Assembly: GCF_002813755.1 (NCBI RefSeq)
Contig: NZ_CP018061.1
Location: 1,540,001-1,604,000 of the forward strand
Origin: Enterococcus mundtii
GTDB lineage: Bacteria > Bacillota > Bacilli > Lactobacillales > Enterococcaceae
Direction of reading: 5' to 3'
DNA length: 64,000 nt
In this document: positions 1 through 10,029 of the stretch, piece by piece
How positions within the stretch are numbered: the first letter of the stretch is position 1
How the letters are laid out: each line of letters starts with the position of its first letter
Notes under the pieces: generated by a model
Seen by the model: the letters and a program-made list of their open reading frames with translations, nothing else
Databases searched by the model: none
Told to the model about the DNA's origin: nothing
Program-made: the position numbers and the translations under genes

Positions 1-155
1 TCGATGGTTTCACCAATTAACGTTGCTTCAAAAATTGGTACCTCCGGTTGTTCAATGATTCTCGGCCACAGCACTTGAACGTTTTTGATTTTTTTGTTTT
101 TCACTAATTTTTCTAATCCTTTTCGGACAGTTTCAACTTCTGGTAATTCGGGCAT
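1..155 (-). CDS. mutM: Formamidopyrimidine-DNA glycosylase MutM, N-terminal fragment
   Basis: This is the first 51 codons of a gene that runs off the left edge. The start is ATG at 155 with an AGGTGAG ribosome site just upstream. The protein opens MPELPEVETVRKGL, the invariant Fpg/MutM N-terminus. After Met removal Pro becomes the Schiff-base nucleophile, and the following Glu is catalytic. The enzyme excises oxidised purines such as 8-oxoguanine and nicks the abasic site. It lies directly downstream of polA in the same direction, the usual order in lactic acid bacteria. The roughly 400-bp gap between them holds two repeat units, so it may have its own promoter. Confidence 0.93.
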   Translation of the reverse strand, partial: MPELPEVETVRKGLEKLVKNKKIKNVQVLWPRIIEQPEVPIFEATLIGETI

Positions 156-244
156 GCTTTTTCTCACCTACATTTTTCACTTATTTGATTTAAATTGAAC
201 TTATTTGGGACAGAAATAAAATCTTTTTTGTTCCTGAGCTTAAA

Positions 245-482
245 ACCGAATAAACGGTGTTCCAGAAGCTGACCTTCAACATTACGCAATAAAATTGTAA
301 AATATAAAAAACTATTTTTTTATTTTCTATCTTACGGCTCAGGTCAAAATGCGTTTATCACAACCTTGATAAACGGTACTCCAGAAACAACTCCTTCAGG
401 AATAAGCTAAGAAACCCAAAAATTTAAAAAACAATTTTCGGGTTTCTCGCCTTATTCTCGGAGCTGGATATTTCAGTCACAA
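245..482. repeat. Two diverged copies of a ~120-bp enterococcal intergenic palindromic element
   Basis: Two adjacent units lie in reverse orientation relative to the tandem array at 43.35 kb. Each carries the boundary motif ACCGTTTAT(C/T) read on the minus strand, at about 249 and 368. Each also has TAAG...CTTA inner arms, including a GAAACCC / GGGTTTC hairpin around 409-448 and AGGTCA / TGACCT arms. They fill most of the polA-mutM gap. No open reading frame is visible. The hairpins could act as terminators or RNA-stability elements. Confidence 0.7.
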
Positions 483-555
483 TCTACTCCCGCATCGAAC
501 GAACCCGATCCAAGTGCTTCCCTCAAAGTTTGTCTGTCAGTATAAAAGTAAAGAA

Positions 556-3201
556 TTATTTTGCTTCATACCATGTTTTGCCCCAACTGCTATCTGTGAT
601 CAATGGAACATGTAAAGCAACCGCCTGTTCCATTACTTCGCTGACTAATTTATCTAACCTCTCTAATTCACTTTCTGGCACTTCAAAGACTAATTCATCG
701 TGCACTTGAAGCAACATCGTCGCTTGCAAGTCCGATTCTTTCAAGCGTTTGTCTAATTCGATCATGGCGATTTTCAGGATATCCGCCGCACTTCCTTGGA
801 TTGGTGTATTGATCGCTGTTCGTTCAGCAAATGAACGAATGTTGTAGTTTCTTGAATTGATGTCGGGTAAATAACGACGACGATGGTATAACGTTTCAAC
901 AAAACCTTGATCTTTCGCTTCACGAACGATACGCTCCATGTATTCTTTGACACCTGGATATTTTTCAAAGTACGTATCGATATATTGTTGAGCCGCTTTA
1001 CGAGTAATGCCTAAGTTTTGTGATAACCCATAATCAGAAATTCCATAAACGATTCCGAAATTGACTGCTTTCGCTTGACGACGCATATTTGGTGTCACGT
1101 CTTCGGCTTTTTCAATGCCGAACACACGCATTGCTGTACTTGAATGGATATCTTGTCCTTCTAAAAAGGCAGCTTTTAAATGCTCGTCATCTGAGATATG
1201 CGCCAATACACGTAATTCGATCTGAGAATAGTCAGAAGAATAGATCAACCAATCTTCATTTCTAGGAACGAATGCTTGACGGATCTTGCGACCTTCATCT
1301 AAACGGATCGGAATATTTTGTAAGTTGGGATCAACTGAACTCAAACGGCCTGTCTGCGTCAATGTTTGAACATAGCGAGTATGGACTTTCCCGTCCGATT
1401 GGATCACTTTCAGTAAACCTTCGACATAGGTCGATTGGATTTTAGCGATTTGTCGATAAATCAAAATATCATCAACGATCGGTGCTTGCTCACGCAATTG
1501 TTCTAAGACATCAACCGCAGTCGAATACCCTGTCTTGGTTTTTTTGATCACTGGAAGACCCATCTTTTCAAAAAGGATGACACCTAATTGTTTGGGTGAG
1601 TTTAGATTGAATTCTTCTCCAGCCTCTTCATAGATTTTTCGTTCGATCTCTCTCAATCGATCCGAAAATTCGATTTTCATTTCTTGAAGACGAGTCGCAT
1701 CCACTTTGATCCCACTGATTTCCATTTCAGCCAAGATGATCGACAAAGGTAATTCCATTTTTCGGAAAAGATCTTCTTGATTTTTTTCTGCTAATTCTTG
1801 ACTTAGTTTAGGTGTCAAGCCATTGATTGCTGAAACTTTACGTGCTAGGTGGGCAAAGAAAACTTCTTCATCTTCTGGTAGACCTTTCTTCGCGCCTTTT
1901 CCATAGATTGCTTCATCCGATTGAATATCGTGGTACCCATAATGTGACGCTATCCCTTCGATGTCCTCACTTTTCTCGTTCGTATCCAATAAATATGCAC
2001 CTAGTAAGACATCAAAGTCGATCCCTTGTAATTTCGTTGCATAGCGGTTCAATGCCACATACGTACGCTTAGCATCATATACATTTTTCAGGCGAGTCTT
2101 GTCCCCGATCCATGAAAGAAAGGCTTCATTTTCAAAAATCGCTAAGTCATTTGTCACATAGATTTTCTCTGGTGTTCCCCAAGCCACACCAACGATGTCT
2201 TCTGTATGATAGTTGTCGCCCATCATCTCGACATATAAAGCCATATTTGTCTGGAACATGCTTTCATCATATTCATGGACCACTTCAAACAAAATATCTT
2301 TCATTTCTACTTGTTCTTCGACCACATCTAATTTAGCAAGGAATTGTTTGAAATCCATTTCCTTGAAGAAAGGCACCAGTTTATCTAAGTCTTTCCCTTG
2401 ATAGGCAAGGGAGTCAATATCAACTTCTACCGGCGCATCGGTATCGATCGTTGCTAATTTTTTAGACAAGAAAGCTTGCTCTTTGTCATTGATCAGATTT
2501 TCTTTCATCTTACTTTGTTTCATTTCGTCGATATGTTCATAGATCCCTTCCACAGAGCCATATTGATTCAATAATTTGATCGCTGTTTTTTCACCGATCT
2601 TTGTTACGCCAGGGATATTATCTGAAGCATCCCCTGCTAATCCCTTCATATCGATGATTTGTTTCGGTGTAAGTCCATCATATTTTTCCGCCACATGTTC
2701 TGGCGTATAACTTTCAATATCACTTACACCTTTCACAGTGATATCGACTTTGATTTCTTTTGATGCCAATTGTGTTAAATCTCGGTCACCGGACAAGACA
2801 ACTACATCGAATGTTTCTTTATCCACTTTTTCTGCTAAAGTACCAATGATATCGTCTGCCTCATAGTTCGGCAACTCGTAATACTTCACCCCTAGACCGG
2901 TTAGAAGCTCACGGATATAAGGCATTTGTTCTTTGAATTCTCCCGGTGTCTTTGAACGGCCACCTTTGTATTCTGCGTACATTTCTGTTCGGAATGTTGT
3001 TTTCCCCGCATCAAAAGCAACCAAAACATGGGTTGGTTGTTCTTTTTGCATGACATTTTCAAACATATTATGAAACGCATAGATTGCGTTTGTATGCAAC
3101 CCATTACGATTTTTAAAACGTTCCAACGAATTGTGCAACGCAAAGAATGCACGAAAGGCCACACTATTTCCGTCAACGAGCAATAATTTATTTTTAGTCA
3201 T
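556..3201 (-). CDS. polA: DNA polymerase I
   Basis: This is a full-length 881-residue family A polymerase. Residues about 1-290 form the 5'-3' exonuclease (flap) domain, with VDGNSVAFRAFFA, YEADDIIGTLA and the GDASDNIPGV helix-hairpin-helix entry. The middle ~300-470 is the 3'-5' exonuclease fold, but the DxE metal site is replaced (ALYVEMMGDNY), so proofreading is probably lost, as in Bacillus PolA. The polymerase domain has motif A SDYSQIELR (Asp657), motif B RRQAKAVNFGIVYG and motif C VHDELVFE (Asp835). The enzyme processes Okazaki fragments and fills repair gaps. The ATG at 3201 is preceded by AAGGAG. mutM lies downstream. Confidence 0.98.
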   Translation of the reverse strand: MTKNKLLLVDGNSVAFRAFFALHNSLERFKNRNGLHTNAIYAFHNMFENVMQKEQPTHVLVAFDAGKTTFRTEMYAEYKGGRSKTPGEFKEQMPYIRELLTGLGVKYYELPNYEADDIIGTLAEKVDKETFDVVVLSGDRDLTQLASKEIKVDITVKGVSDIESYTPEHVAEKYDGLTPKQIIDMKGLAGDASDNIPGVTKIGEKTAIKLLNQYGSVEGIYEHIDEMKQSKMKENLINDKEQAFLSKKLATIDTDAPVEVDIDSLAYQGKDLDKLVPFFKEMDFKQFLAKLDVVEEQVEMKDILFEVVHEYDESMFQTNMALYVEMMGDNYHTEDIVGVAWGTPEKIYVTNDLAIFENEAFLSWIGDKTRLKNVYDAKRTYVALNRYATKLQGIDFDVLLGAYLLDTNEKSEDIEGIASHYGYHDIQSDEAIYGKGAKKGLPEDEEVFFAHLARKVSAINGLTPKLSQELAEKNQEDLFRKMELPLSIILAEMEISGIKVDATRLQEMKIEFSDRLREIERKIYEEAGEEFNLNSPKQLGVILFEKMGLPVIKKTKTGYSTAVDVLEQLREQAPIVDDILIYRQIAKIQSTYVEGLLKVIQSDGKVHTRYVQTLTQTGRLSSVDPNLQNIPIRLDEGRKIRQAFVPRNEDWLIYSSDYSQIELRVLAHISDDEHLKAAFLEGQDIHSSTAMRVFGIEKAEDVTPNMRRQAKAVNFGIVYGISDYGLSQNLGITRKAAQQYIDTYFEKYPGVKEYMERIVREAKDQGFVETLYHRRRYLPDINSRNYNIRSFAERTAINTPIQGSAADILKIAMIELDKRLKESDLQATMLLQVHDELVFEVPESELERLDKLVSEVMEQAVALHVPLITDSSWGKTWYEAK

Positions 3202-3420
3202 CCGCTTAACTCCTTACTATAAAGTTCATTCTCATTCTAACAAAGAATGCCAAAGAATGCGAAAAGAAAAAACGGACAGGCAAAAGGTTGTTAGAAAAGC
3301 GGTACGTACTAAGGTAGAAGACATCAGTGTTACTTTTTGAATACCGTTTATCCTAGATGGCAAACAAAGTAATTTAGGATAAAAATAAAATAATAGTGCT
3401 TACTGGTATCGATGACCAAA

Positions 3421-3464
3421 AAAAGAACCCACTAGAATTTGACGATCAAATTCTGTGGATTCTT
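3421..3464 (-). terminator. Rho-independent terminator of the BI-1 gene
   Basis: An AGAATTTGA / TCAAATTCT inverted repeat is extended outward by AAGAA.CC / GG.TTCTT. On the minus strand it is followed by a T-run (A-run at 3418-3424). It lies just beyond the stop of the gene ending at 3510. A stray ACCGTTTATCC copy of the intergenic-element boundary motif sits nearby at about 3345, the only other notable thing in the gap to polA. Confidence 0.75.
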
Positions 3465-3509
3465 TCTTTTCATATGAGAGATATTTTTATCTTGCTCTTC
3501 GTTTATTGC

Positions 3510-4190
3510 TTAGTTATTACGTCCAAAGATTCGTAAGAATGCCAAGAACAAGTTGATGAAATCTAGATATAGTTGAAGTGCCAAGAATACGGCAATCCCA
3601 CTATTTGCTTGTCCATTTGATTGGACATATACATTTGCGATCTTTTGGTTATCATAAGCAGTGATACCTGCAAAAATCACGACAAGTAGTAATGAGATGA
3701 ACAATTCAACTGCACTACTTCTTAAAATAAAAACATTCAAGACCATCGCAATGATCACACCGATCAATGCTGCCATACCGGCACGACCCACACCTGTTAG
3801 ATCTTTTTTAGTGAACATCCCGATTGCTGACATCCCAATGAACATCCCAGTTGCTGAAATAAAAGCAGTCGTGATCGTTCCGATATCATAGAAAGCTAAT
3901 GTAACAGCTAAAACTATACCGTTCAACAAGGAATATGCGATAAATCCACCGATTGCTAAGCTTGGATTTTTTTGTGCTTTTGCTCCTAAAACTAAAACCA
4001 AAATGATTTGGACGATCCATAATCCCATAAAACCTAATGGAAAATTATTGATGAAACTTGCTACTTGATAAGGAAAGACTTGGATCGCTAAATAGGAAGT
4101 GATCGCACTCAGTGCTAGACCGATTCCTAAAAATCCGTAGACTTTCGCATAAAAGCGGTTGATACTATTTGATATGATTTGATTGTTCAT
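3510..4190 (-). CDS. Bax inhibitor-1 / YetJ-YccA family membrane protein
   Basis: This hydrophobic protein of 226 residues has about seven transmembrane segments. It belongs to the BI-1-like (UPF0005) family, whose Bacillus member YetJ is a pH-sensitive calcium leak channel. The two C-terminal aspartates that form the YetJ pH latch appear present: AYDNQKI and LYLDFINLF. I chose the ATG at 4190 because AAGGTGA lies six bases upstream. An in-frame ATG-like start 21 bp further up would overlap the preceding gene. It follows the MaoC-like gene with one base between them, so the two are probably co-transcribed. Physiological role in enterococci is unknown. Confidence 0.85.
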   Translation of the reverse strand: MNNQIISNSINRFYAKVYGFLGIGLALSAITSYLAIQVFPYQVASFINNFPLGFMGLWIVQIILVLVLGAKAQKNPSLAIGGFIAYSLLNGIVLAVTLAFYDIGTITTAFISATGMFIGMSAIGMFTKKDLTGVGRAGMAALIGVIIAMVLNVFILRSSAVELFISLLLVVIFAGITAYDNQKIANVYVQSNGQANSGIAVFLALQLYLDFINLFLAFLRIFGRNN

Positions 4191-4191
4191 C

Positions 4192-4665
4192 TTATTCACC
4201 TTCACTTTCAAGAGTTAATTCTTGTTCTAATTCTGGTGGTTGTACCATGACTACCGCATCTAATACACGATTGTCTTGTGTATTCGTGGCCTCCACTGAA
4301 ATAGTCACAACATTTTTCATCTTATCCACTCGAATGACTTCAAACTGAAAAGTCAATGTTTCATAATGAAAAACCGGCTCGACAAAATTAGCTGAAAAAT
4401 TCACCACATGAGAACCTGGACCAGGCAAGTGTTTGGACACTGCACTTGTTATGATTCCCATTAGCATCACAGTTGGAACAATGGGTTGATGATATTCCGT
4501 TTTCTGTGCAAAATCATGTTGGATATATAAAGGGTTGGCATCGTTTGTTAATCCTAAATACAATAATAACTGATTATCTTCAATTGATTCTGTTAAAGAT
4601 AACGAGTCACCTTCCTCGATTTCATTGATTGTTTTTCCTAATTTACGCGGTTTACTTATGTTCAA
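4192..4665 (-). CDS. MaoC-like hot-dog fold protein with altered catalytic motif
   Basis: This 157-residue protein matches the single hot-dog MaoC/PhaJ (R)-specific enoyl-CoA hydratase family in length and pattern. The family signature D-x-N-P-(L/I/V)-H-x-(D/E) reads NDANPLYIQHD here, so Asp and Asn are kept but the catalytic His is replaced by Tyr. Activity as a hydratase is therefore doubtful. A binding role for an acyl-CoA-like ligand is possible. The start codon is TTG at 4665, supported by GGAGGG seven to eight bases upstream. No ATG is better placed. It overlaps nothing and runs straight into the BI-1 gene. Confidence 0.75.
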   Translation of the reverse strand: MNISKPRKLGKTINEIEEGDSLSLTESIEDNQLLLYLGLTNDANPLYIQHDFAQKTEYHQPIVPTVMLMGIITSAVSKHLPGPGSHVVNFSANFVEPVFHYETLTFQFEVIRVDKMKNVVTISVEATNTQDNRVLDAVVMVQPPELEQELTLESEGE

Positions 4666-4937
4666 GTTTAAACCCTCCAGTTTATTTATTCATTCGTACC
4701 AATTGTACCAAATCATACAAAAAACGCAAGTTACAGAACATGCTTTGGTCTTTCACTTATGTAAGCAATCACTTCGATGATCGTACATTATTTATTGTAG
4801 ACTATAGCATAGTTGAATAAAAACCGTTCGTATTTTGTCTGGATACTTTAGGATTTCTTAATTCGATCGAATACGTACGGTCACTATAAGCAGGCGAAAC
4901 ATTACTGAAAACGAACTACCCATCACCCACAAATAAA

Positions 4938-4975
4938 CGTCAAAAGGGGCTGCCACCTGACAATCCCTTTTGACG
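4938..4975 (-). terminator. Hairpin downstream of murC
   Basis: A perfect 11-bp stem CGTCAAAAGGG / CCCTTTTGACG has a 16-base loop and sits 27 bp after the murC stop. The minus-strand tract beyond the stem is only moderately U-rich. A 12-bp palindrome ATTCGATCGAAT lies at 4861-4872 in the same 336-bp gap and could be an operator. Nothing else is recognisable in the gap. Confidence 0.65.
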
Positions 4976-5001
4976 CTAACTTCTTTTATTCACTTAACTG
5001 A

Positions 5002-6336
5002 TCAAAGAACGTTTTTCGTTGTACTACTCAATAATTTTTCATAGGCTTGTTCAAATTTTTGAACATCACCAGCACCCATGAAAATAATCACTGCTTCATG
5101 GTAGTCTAATAACGGTGAAACGTTATCTTCTTTGATTACTTGACCACCTTTTTTGATTTTTGCCCCTAGGTCTTCGATTTTAACGTCCCCTTGTTCTTCA
5201 CGGGCAGAACCAAAAATATCACATAGATACACTCGGTCAGCTAAATCTAAGGCTTCGGCAAATTCATCCATCAAGGCAATCGTACGAGTAAATGTATGTG
5301 GTTGGAAGACTGCAATGATTTCTTTGTCTGGATATTTCTGACGAGCGCCATCAATAGTTGCTTTGATTTCAGCTGGATGGTGAGCATAGTCATCAACGAC
5401 TGTCATATCAGCCACGATTTTCTCGCTAAAACGACGTTTCACTCCAGGGAATGTCAACATTTCGTCAGCAACTTCTTTCACGTCTAACTTCTCGAAGTAG
5501 GCAACTGCGATAACACCAAGTGCATTCAAAATATTGTGTTTGCCAAATGCTGGAACTGTAAAGTGTCCAACAAATTCTTCGCCATGGAACACATCAAAAG
5601 CTGAACCAGTTGTCGTACGTTCAATATTACGTGCTTGGATATCGTCATCTTCATTCATACCGTAATAATAGATCGGAACATCCGCTTCTAACTTTCTTAG
5701 ATAGTCGTCATCTCCGTAAGCAAAGATCGCTTTTTTGACTTGTTTTGCCATCGTTTGGAAAGCTGAGAAAACATCATCGATACTTGTATAATAATCAGGA
5801 TGATCAAAATCGATATTCGTCATGATCACATAATCAGGAGAGTAAGCTAAAAAGTGGCGACGATATTCACATGCTTCAAAAGCAAAGAATTCTGCCTCTG
5901 GATCACCATGACCAGTGCCGTCACCAATCAAGTAACTTGTCGGACGAATCCCTGTCAATACATGTGATAATAGACCTGTCGTACTTGTTTTCCCATGGGA
6001 ACCAGTGACAGCGATACTCGTATAATTTTGGATAAAATCTGCAATAAAATCATGGTAACGGATCACTTCTAATCCAAGCTCTTTTGCACGTTGGATCTCT
6101 TCGTGTGAATCTGGAAAAGCATTACCGGCGATCACGATCATTCCTGGTTTGACGTTTTCTGCATCAAACGGCAAGATCGGGATATTGGCTTTTTCTAAAT
6201 CTCTTTGGGTAAAGAAATATTTTTCGATATCTGATCCTTGAACGTTTAATCCTTTTTCATGTAATACAAGTGCCAAAGAGCTCATGCCTGAGCCTTTAAT
6301 ACCAACAAAGTGGTACAAATTTTCTTGATTTTTCAT
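5002..6336 (-). CDS. murC: UDP-N-acetylmuramate--L-alanine ligase MurC
   Basis: MurC adds L-alanine to UDP-MurNAc with ATP, the first step of the peptidoglycan stem peptide, in the cytosol. At 444 residues it has the normal length. An N-terminal Rossmann start ([13 protein letters not shown]) binds the UDP substrate. The ATP-binding Mur motif [11 protein letters not shown] lies at 111-121. The central [11 protein letters not shown] and VDDYAHHP motifs are typical of MurC. ATG at 6336 has GAGGA upstream. It appears to be a single-gene unit with a hairpin downstream. Confidence 0.97.
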   Translation of the reverse strand: MKNQENLYHFVGIKGSGMSSLALVLHEKGLNVQGSDIEKYFFTQRDLEKANIPILPFDAENVKPGMIVIAGNAFPDSHEEIQRAKELGLEVIRYHDFIADFIQNYTSIAVTGSHGKTSTTGLLSHVLTGIRPTSYLIGDGTGHGDPEAEFFAFEACEYRRHFLAYSPDYVIMTNIDFDHPDYYTSIDDVFSAFQTMAKQVKKAIFAYGDDDYLRKLEADVPIYYYGMNEDDDIQARNIERTTTGSAFDVFHGEEFVGHFTVPAFGKHNILNALGVIAVAYFEKLDVKEVADEMLTFPGVKRRFSEKIVADMTVVDDYAHHPAEIKATIDGARQKYPDKEIIAVFQPHTFTRTIALMDEFAEALDLADRVYLCDIFGSAREEQGDVKIEDLGAKIKKGGQVIKEDNVSPLLDYHEAVIIFMGAGDVQKFEQAYEKLLSSTTKNVL

Positions 6337-6473
6337 TTGAATCCTCTTCTCTTAACTATCATCCATTATTTTATTCATACATTCAACACGAAACCCATTA
6401 TCTTATAAACGATAAAAAATTTCAACCAAATTTATTCGGATGATCTTTAGTTCCTTGAATATTAGGGCTCTTA

Positions 6474-7232
6474 TTACCTTTTTAGCGAAACTTTTTCATT
6501 CATCGCTAAGAGACGTAAATAAGCAGACCACACTTCATCTGGGATGTCGACATGACCGATAAATCCCGTTCCATTAGGTCCGTAACCTTGGGCATCATCT
6601 TTCAAACGAACCATTTCTCCAAACACTAAGGCTTGGAAATAATCAGAAGGCCACAAGTCATTTAGTCTTTGATCAGAGAAGTTGAATCCCTTGGTACTTT
6701 CTGTCACTTGTGGAAGTATCGGTACATAATTATAAAAAAGTACAGACTCATTATTCCATTCCTTCTCAAAAGTCGCCTTTGTCCGCCGTTGCAAGGTCGG
6801 ATCATTCATTAAAAGAACACGTCCAGGTAATGGGCCCTGTGCTTTTAATAACTTGTAAGAAAATGAAGCATTCTCGCCACAATTGGTTGACTCTGTTTCT
6901 AACAATAGCGCCTGTTTTGGTAACTCATATTTTTCAAGCAAATAGCGGGCACAAATCTCACTTTCACTTAAACCTTGTTCAAATAAGAATCCTTGTTTTT
7001 CAAAATTTTTATAGAGATACTTCGTCGCATGTCCGATCCCACCAACTAAAACGATTTGCTCAACCTGCTGATTCAAGTACGCCTTTGCTGCTTCATCTAC
7101 TAGGACGGGCAGACAATTCCCCGCTAAAATCAGTGTAGGTGCTTTTAGTTCCGAACACTCCTGTGGGCCAGGGTCGGCTAAAAAATCCAATAAGCAATTC
7201 CAGTCTGCATTTCTTGATCGTTCACCTGTCAT
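6474..7232 (-). CDS. YdcF / SanA-like DUF218 domain protein
   Basis: This is a protein of about 252 residues with the DUF218 (YdcF-ElyC-SanA) Rossmann-like core. It has a strand-loop LILAGN near the start, VLVGGIGHAT, then ETESTNCGENASFS and a downstream VLLMNDPTLQRRT. These are the conserved polar loops of this family, which is linked in other bacteria to envelope metabolism, though E. coli YdcF binds S-adenosylmethionine. No signal peptide is present, so this is the cytoplasmic YdcF type. Start is ATG at 7232 with AGGAG nine bases upstream. A TTG 21 bp earlier lies on top of that ribosome site and is rejected. Confidence 0.8.
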   Translation of the reverse strand: MTGERSRNADWNCLLDFLADPGPQECSELKAPTLILAGNCLPVLVDEAAKAYLNQQVEQIVLVGGIGHATKYLYKNFEKQGFLFEQGLSESEICARYLLEKYELPKQALLLETESTNCGENASFSYKLLKAQGPLPGRVLLMNDPTLQRRTKATFEKEWNNESVLFYNYVPILPQVTESTKGFNFSDQRLNDLWPSDYFQALVFGEMVRLKDDAQGYGPNGTGFIGHVDIPDEVWSAYLRLLAMNEKVSLKR

Positions 7233-7253
7233 TCTATTTCTCTCCTCATACAA

Positions 7254-7721
7254 TTATTCAACATCCAAGTACGTGGTTTCTTTCCATACCAATCGTCCTC
7301 TACAACGCCCACACAAATAGCGATCTGTATTGATTTTCCTTTTACGATAAATCCATTCAGCACACTTTTGGCATTGATATCCTTCGATTTTTTGCCTTCT
7401 ATTTGAAGGAATGGCAGGTGCATAACGTAACCCACCCGTCTTTAACAATAAATGTTTGAAATCTGAGTCACGATGACGATAGCCTTTTCCAGTCAAGTGA
7501 AGATGATAATGACACAGCTCATGTTTGATGATCCCGATGATCGTAGCTTGATCGGCTACTGCAAACATCGTCGGATTAAAATCCAAATGGTGGTCATTCA
7601 AATGATACCTACCACCTGTTGTTTTCAAACGCTTATTGAACATTGCTTGGTGCATGAACGGACGCTGGAAGCTTGTCAAAGAAATCTCTTCGACTAACTG
7701 TTGTAATTCTTCTTGTGTCAC
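7254..7721 (-). CDS. SprT-like zinc metalloprotease family protein
   Basis: This 155-residue protein has the SprT signature HELCHYH (HExxH zinc site, third His following) and a C-terminal zinc ribbon with CQKC and CGRC. Start is GTG at 7721, giving MTQEELQQLVEEI. GAGG lies seven bases upstream, and the start overlaps the tex stop as GTGA. Translational coupling with tex is therefore likely. The family resembles the protease domain of Spartan and is annotated in Firmicutes as SprT/YdcK. Its substrate is unknown. Confidence 0.85.
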   Translation of the reverse strand: MTQEELQQLVEEISLTSFQRPFMHQAMFNKRLKTTGGRYHLNDHHLDFNPTMFAVADQATIIGIIKHELCHYHLHLTGKGYRHRDSDFKHLLLKTGGLRYAPAIPSNRRQKIEGYQCQKCAEWIYRKRKINTDRYLCGRCRGRLVWKETTYLDVE

Positions 7722-9898
7722 GCTTGATCCTCGTAAGGCGAAAGCATCGTCAGACTGATGCGCCCTTTGTTCGTATCCACTTGTTCGATCCAAACAGTGA
7801 CGACATCCCCAACGGAAACAACGTCAGTTGGATGTTTGACGAATTTATTGCTTAATTTAGAGATATGGACTAAACCATCTTGTTTCACCCCAATATCGAC
7901 GAATGCCCCAAAATCGATCACGTTTCGGACTGTTCCTTTTAATTCCATGCCAGGTTTCAAGTCTTCCATACTCAATACATCTGAACGCAAAAGTGGCGCA
8001 GGCATTTCATCTCGCATGTCTCGTCCTGGTTGGGTCAACCCTTCAAGAATATCTTTCAATGTTTCTTCACCTACTGGCACTTGTTGCACCAAACGTTGCG
8101 GAGAAAGTTGACTTAATTTTTCGATTGCTTCTTTTGTTCCTAAGTCTTTTTCAGATAATTGGTTAGCCTGTAAGATCTCTTTTGCTACTGCATAACTCTC
8201 TGGATGGATCGCAGTATTATCAAGTACATGTTTCCCACCAGGCACACGCAGGAAACCGATCGCTTGTTCATACGCTTTTGGCCCTAAACGTGGGACCTTC
8301 TTCAATTGCGTTCGAGAAGCAAATGCACCATTTTCTTCTCGATACGTCACGATGTTTTGAGCAGTCGTCTTATTTAGACCAGAAATATGTTGCAACAACT
8401 GAGGACTCGCTGTATTGACATCGACTCCTACTTGGTTCACTGCCGTTTCAACAACAAAATCCAACTGTTCTGCTAATCTTTTTTGTGAAACATCATGTTG
8501 ATATTGTCCAACGCCAACAGCCTTCGGATCGATTTTCACTAGTTCAGCCAACGGGTCTTGTAGTCTTCGTGCAATCGACACTGCACTCCGTTCTTCGACT
8601 TGTAACTCAGGAAATTCTTTACGGGCAATATCACTTGCAGAATAGACAGAAGCTCCGGCTTCATTGACGATGGCATAAAACGCTTGATGTTTGGCTAACT
8701 TCAACTGTTCTGCCACAAATAACTCCGATTCACGGCTCGCCGTTCCATTACCGATCGCAACCATATCCACATGGTACTGATCAATCAATTTCACAAATGC
8801 AGGGCCTGCTTCGGCTCTTTTTGCTTGATTTGCCGGTTTATGCGGGTAAATCACTTCGATCGCTAAAACCTTACCTGTCGCATCCACCACTGCTAATTTA
8901 CAACCGGTACGATAAGCTGGGTCAAAGCCTAAGACAACTTTCCCTTTTAAAGGTGGTTGTAATAACAAGTTACGCAGATTCTCACCAAATATAGCGATGG
9001 CTTGTTCATCCGCTTTTTCGGTCAATTCATTACGGACCTCCCGCTCAATCGCAGGTTGGATGAATCGTTTGTAACTATCGTGAATCGCCAAACGTACATA
9101 ACTAGCAGAAGGCGAAGCTGTATCAGGAATCAGTTGTCTTTCCAAGTAAGTTAAAAGTGCAGCTTCATCAACCGTTAAATTGACTTTCAATACTTCTTCT
9201 TTTTCTCCACGATTGGTCGCTAAGATGCGATGAGAAACGATTTTATGAATCGGTTCAGAAAAATCATAATACATTTCGTATACGCCTTTTTCATCATTCT
9301 CTTTGTTCTTGACCGTACTTTCATACAGGCCCTTGTTGTACGTATAGGAACGGACCCATGTTCTGAATTTTGCATTGTCACTTACCTGCTCCGCAATGAT
9401 TTCATGGGCACCTAGCAAGGCTTCTTCAGGAGACGGAACTTCTTCAGTGACGTATTTAGCTGCTTCAGTCAAAACATCCTCAGATGTAAAGGTCAATAAC
9501 CAAGTGGCTAAAGGTTCTAACCCTTTTTCTTTCGCAATCGTTGCTTTCGTTCTTCGTTTTTGTTTGTACGGACGATATAAATCCTCTACTTGTTGCATTT
9601 TTACAGATTGTGTAATACTTTGTTGTAATTCTGGAGTTAATTTTCCTTGTTCATCAATCAAACGCAAGACTTCGGTTTTACGCTTTTCTAAATTTTCTAA
9701 ATAAGCATAGCGCTCTTCAATTTCACGGATTTGTACTTCGTCCAAGCTTCCGGTCATTTCTTTACGGTAACGAGCAATAAAAGGCACCGTATTTCCTTCT
9801 GCTAATAGATTTAAAACAGTCGTCAACTGTTTTGCTTGATAATCTGCCAATTCTTTCTTTACAAGATCTAGAATCGTTGGATTTACTTTGTCTGTCAT
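7718..9898 (-). CDS. tex: Tex family RNA-binding transcription accessory protein
   Basis: This is a 726-residue Tex protein. It has an N-terminal helical region, a YqgF-like RNase H fold (GFDPAYRTGCKLAVVD), helix-hairpin-helix segments (VGVDVNTASPQLL, VPRLGPKAYEQAIGFL) and a C-terminal S1 RNA-binding domain (GTVRNVIDFGAFVDIGVKQDG). Tex binds nucleic acid and affects transcription and virulence gene expression in several pathogens. Start ATG at 9898 has AAGAGG upstream. The stop overlaps the GTG of the SprT-like gene, an arrangement common in Firmicutes. Confidence 0.95.
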   Translation of the reverse strand: MTDKVNPTILDLVKKELADYQAKQLTTVLNLLAEGNTVPFIARYRKEMTGSLDEVQIREIEERYAYLENLEKRKTEVLRLIDEQGKLTPELQQSITQSVKMQQVEDLYRPYKQKRRTKATIAKEKGLEPLATWLLTFTSEDVLTEAAKYVTEEVPSPEEALLGAHEIIAEQVSDNAKFRTWVRSYTYNKGLYESTVKNKENDEKGVYEMYYDFSEPIHKIVSHRILATNRGEKEEVLKVNLTVDEAALLTYLERQLIPDTASPSASYVRLAIHDSYKRFIQPAIEREVRNELTEKADEQAIAIFGENLRNLLLQPPLKGKVVLGFDPAYRTGCKLAVVDATGKVLAIEVIYPHKPANQAKRAEAGPAFVKLIDQYHVDMVAIGNGTASRESELFVAEQLKLAKHQAFYAIVNEAGASVYSASDIARKEFPELQVEERSAVSIARRLQDPLAELVKIDPKAVGVGQYQHDVSQKRLAEQLDFVVETAVNQVGVDVNTASPQLLQHISGLNKTTAQNIVTYREENGAFASRTQLKKVPRLGPKAYEQAIGFLRVPGGKHVLDNTAIHPESYAVAKEILQANQLSEKDLGTKEAIEKLSQLSPQRLVQQVPVGEETLKDILEGLTQPGRDMRDEMPAPLLRSDVLSMEDLKPGMELKGTVRNVIDFGAFVDIGVKQDGLVHISKLSNKFVKHPTDVVSVGDVVTVWIEQVDTNKGRISLTMLSPYEDQA

Positions 9899-10029
9899 TA
9901 AATAGCCTCTTTTCTAAGTCGAAATCGATTCTTGCTACGGTTTACTCATTAAAAAGCAAGAATCAAAAAATCATACTGATTTATTTTAGCATAGATTCTG
10001 GTATTTCTAAATGTAACTAAACAGTGTCT

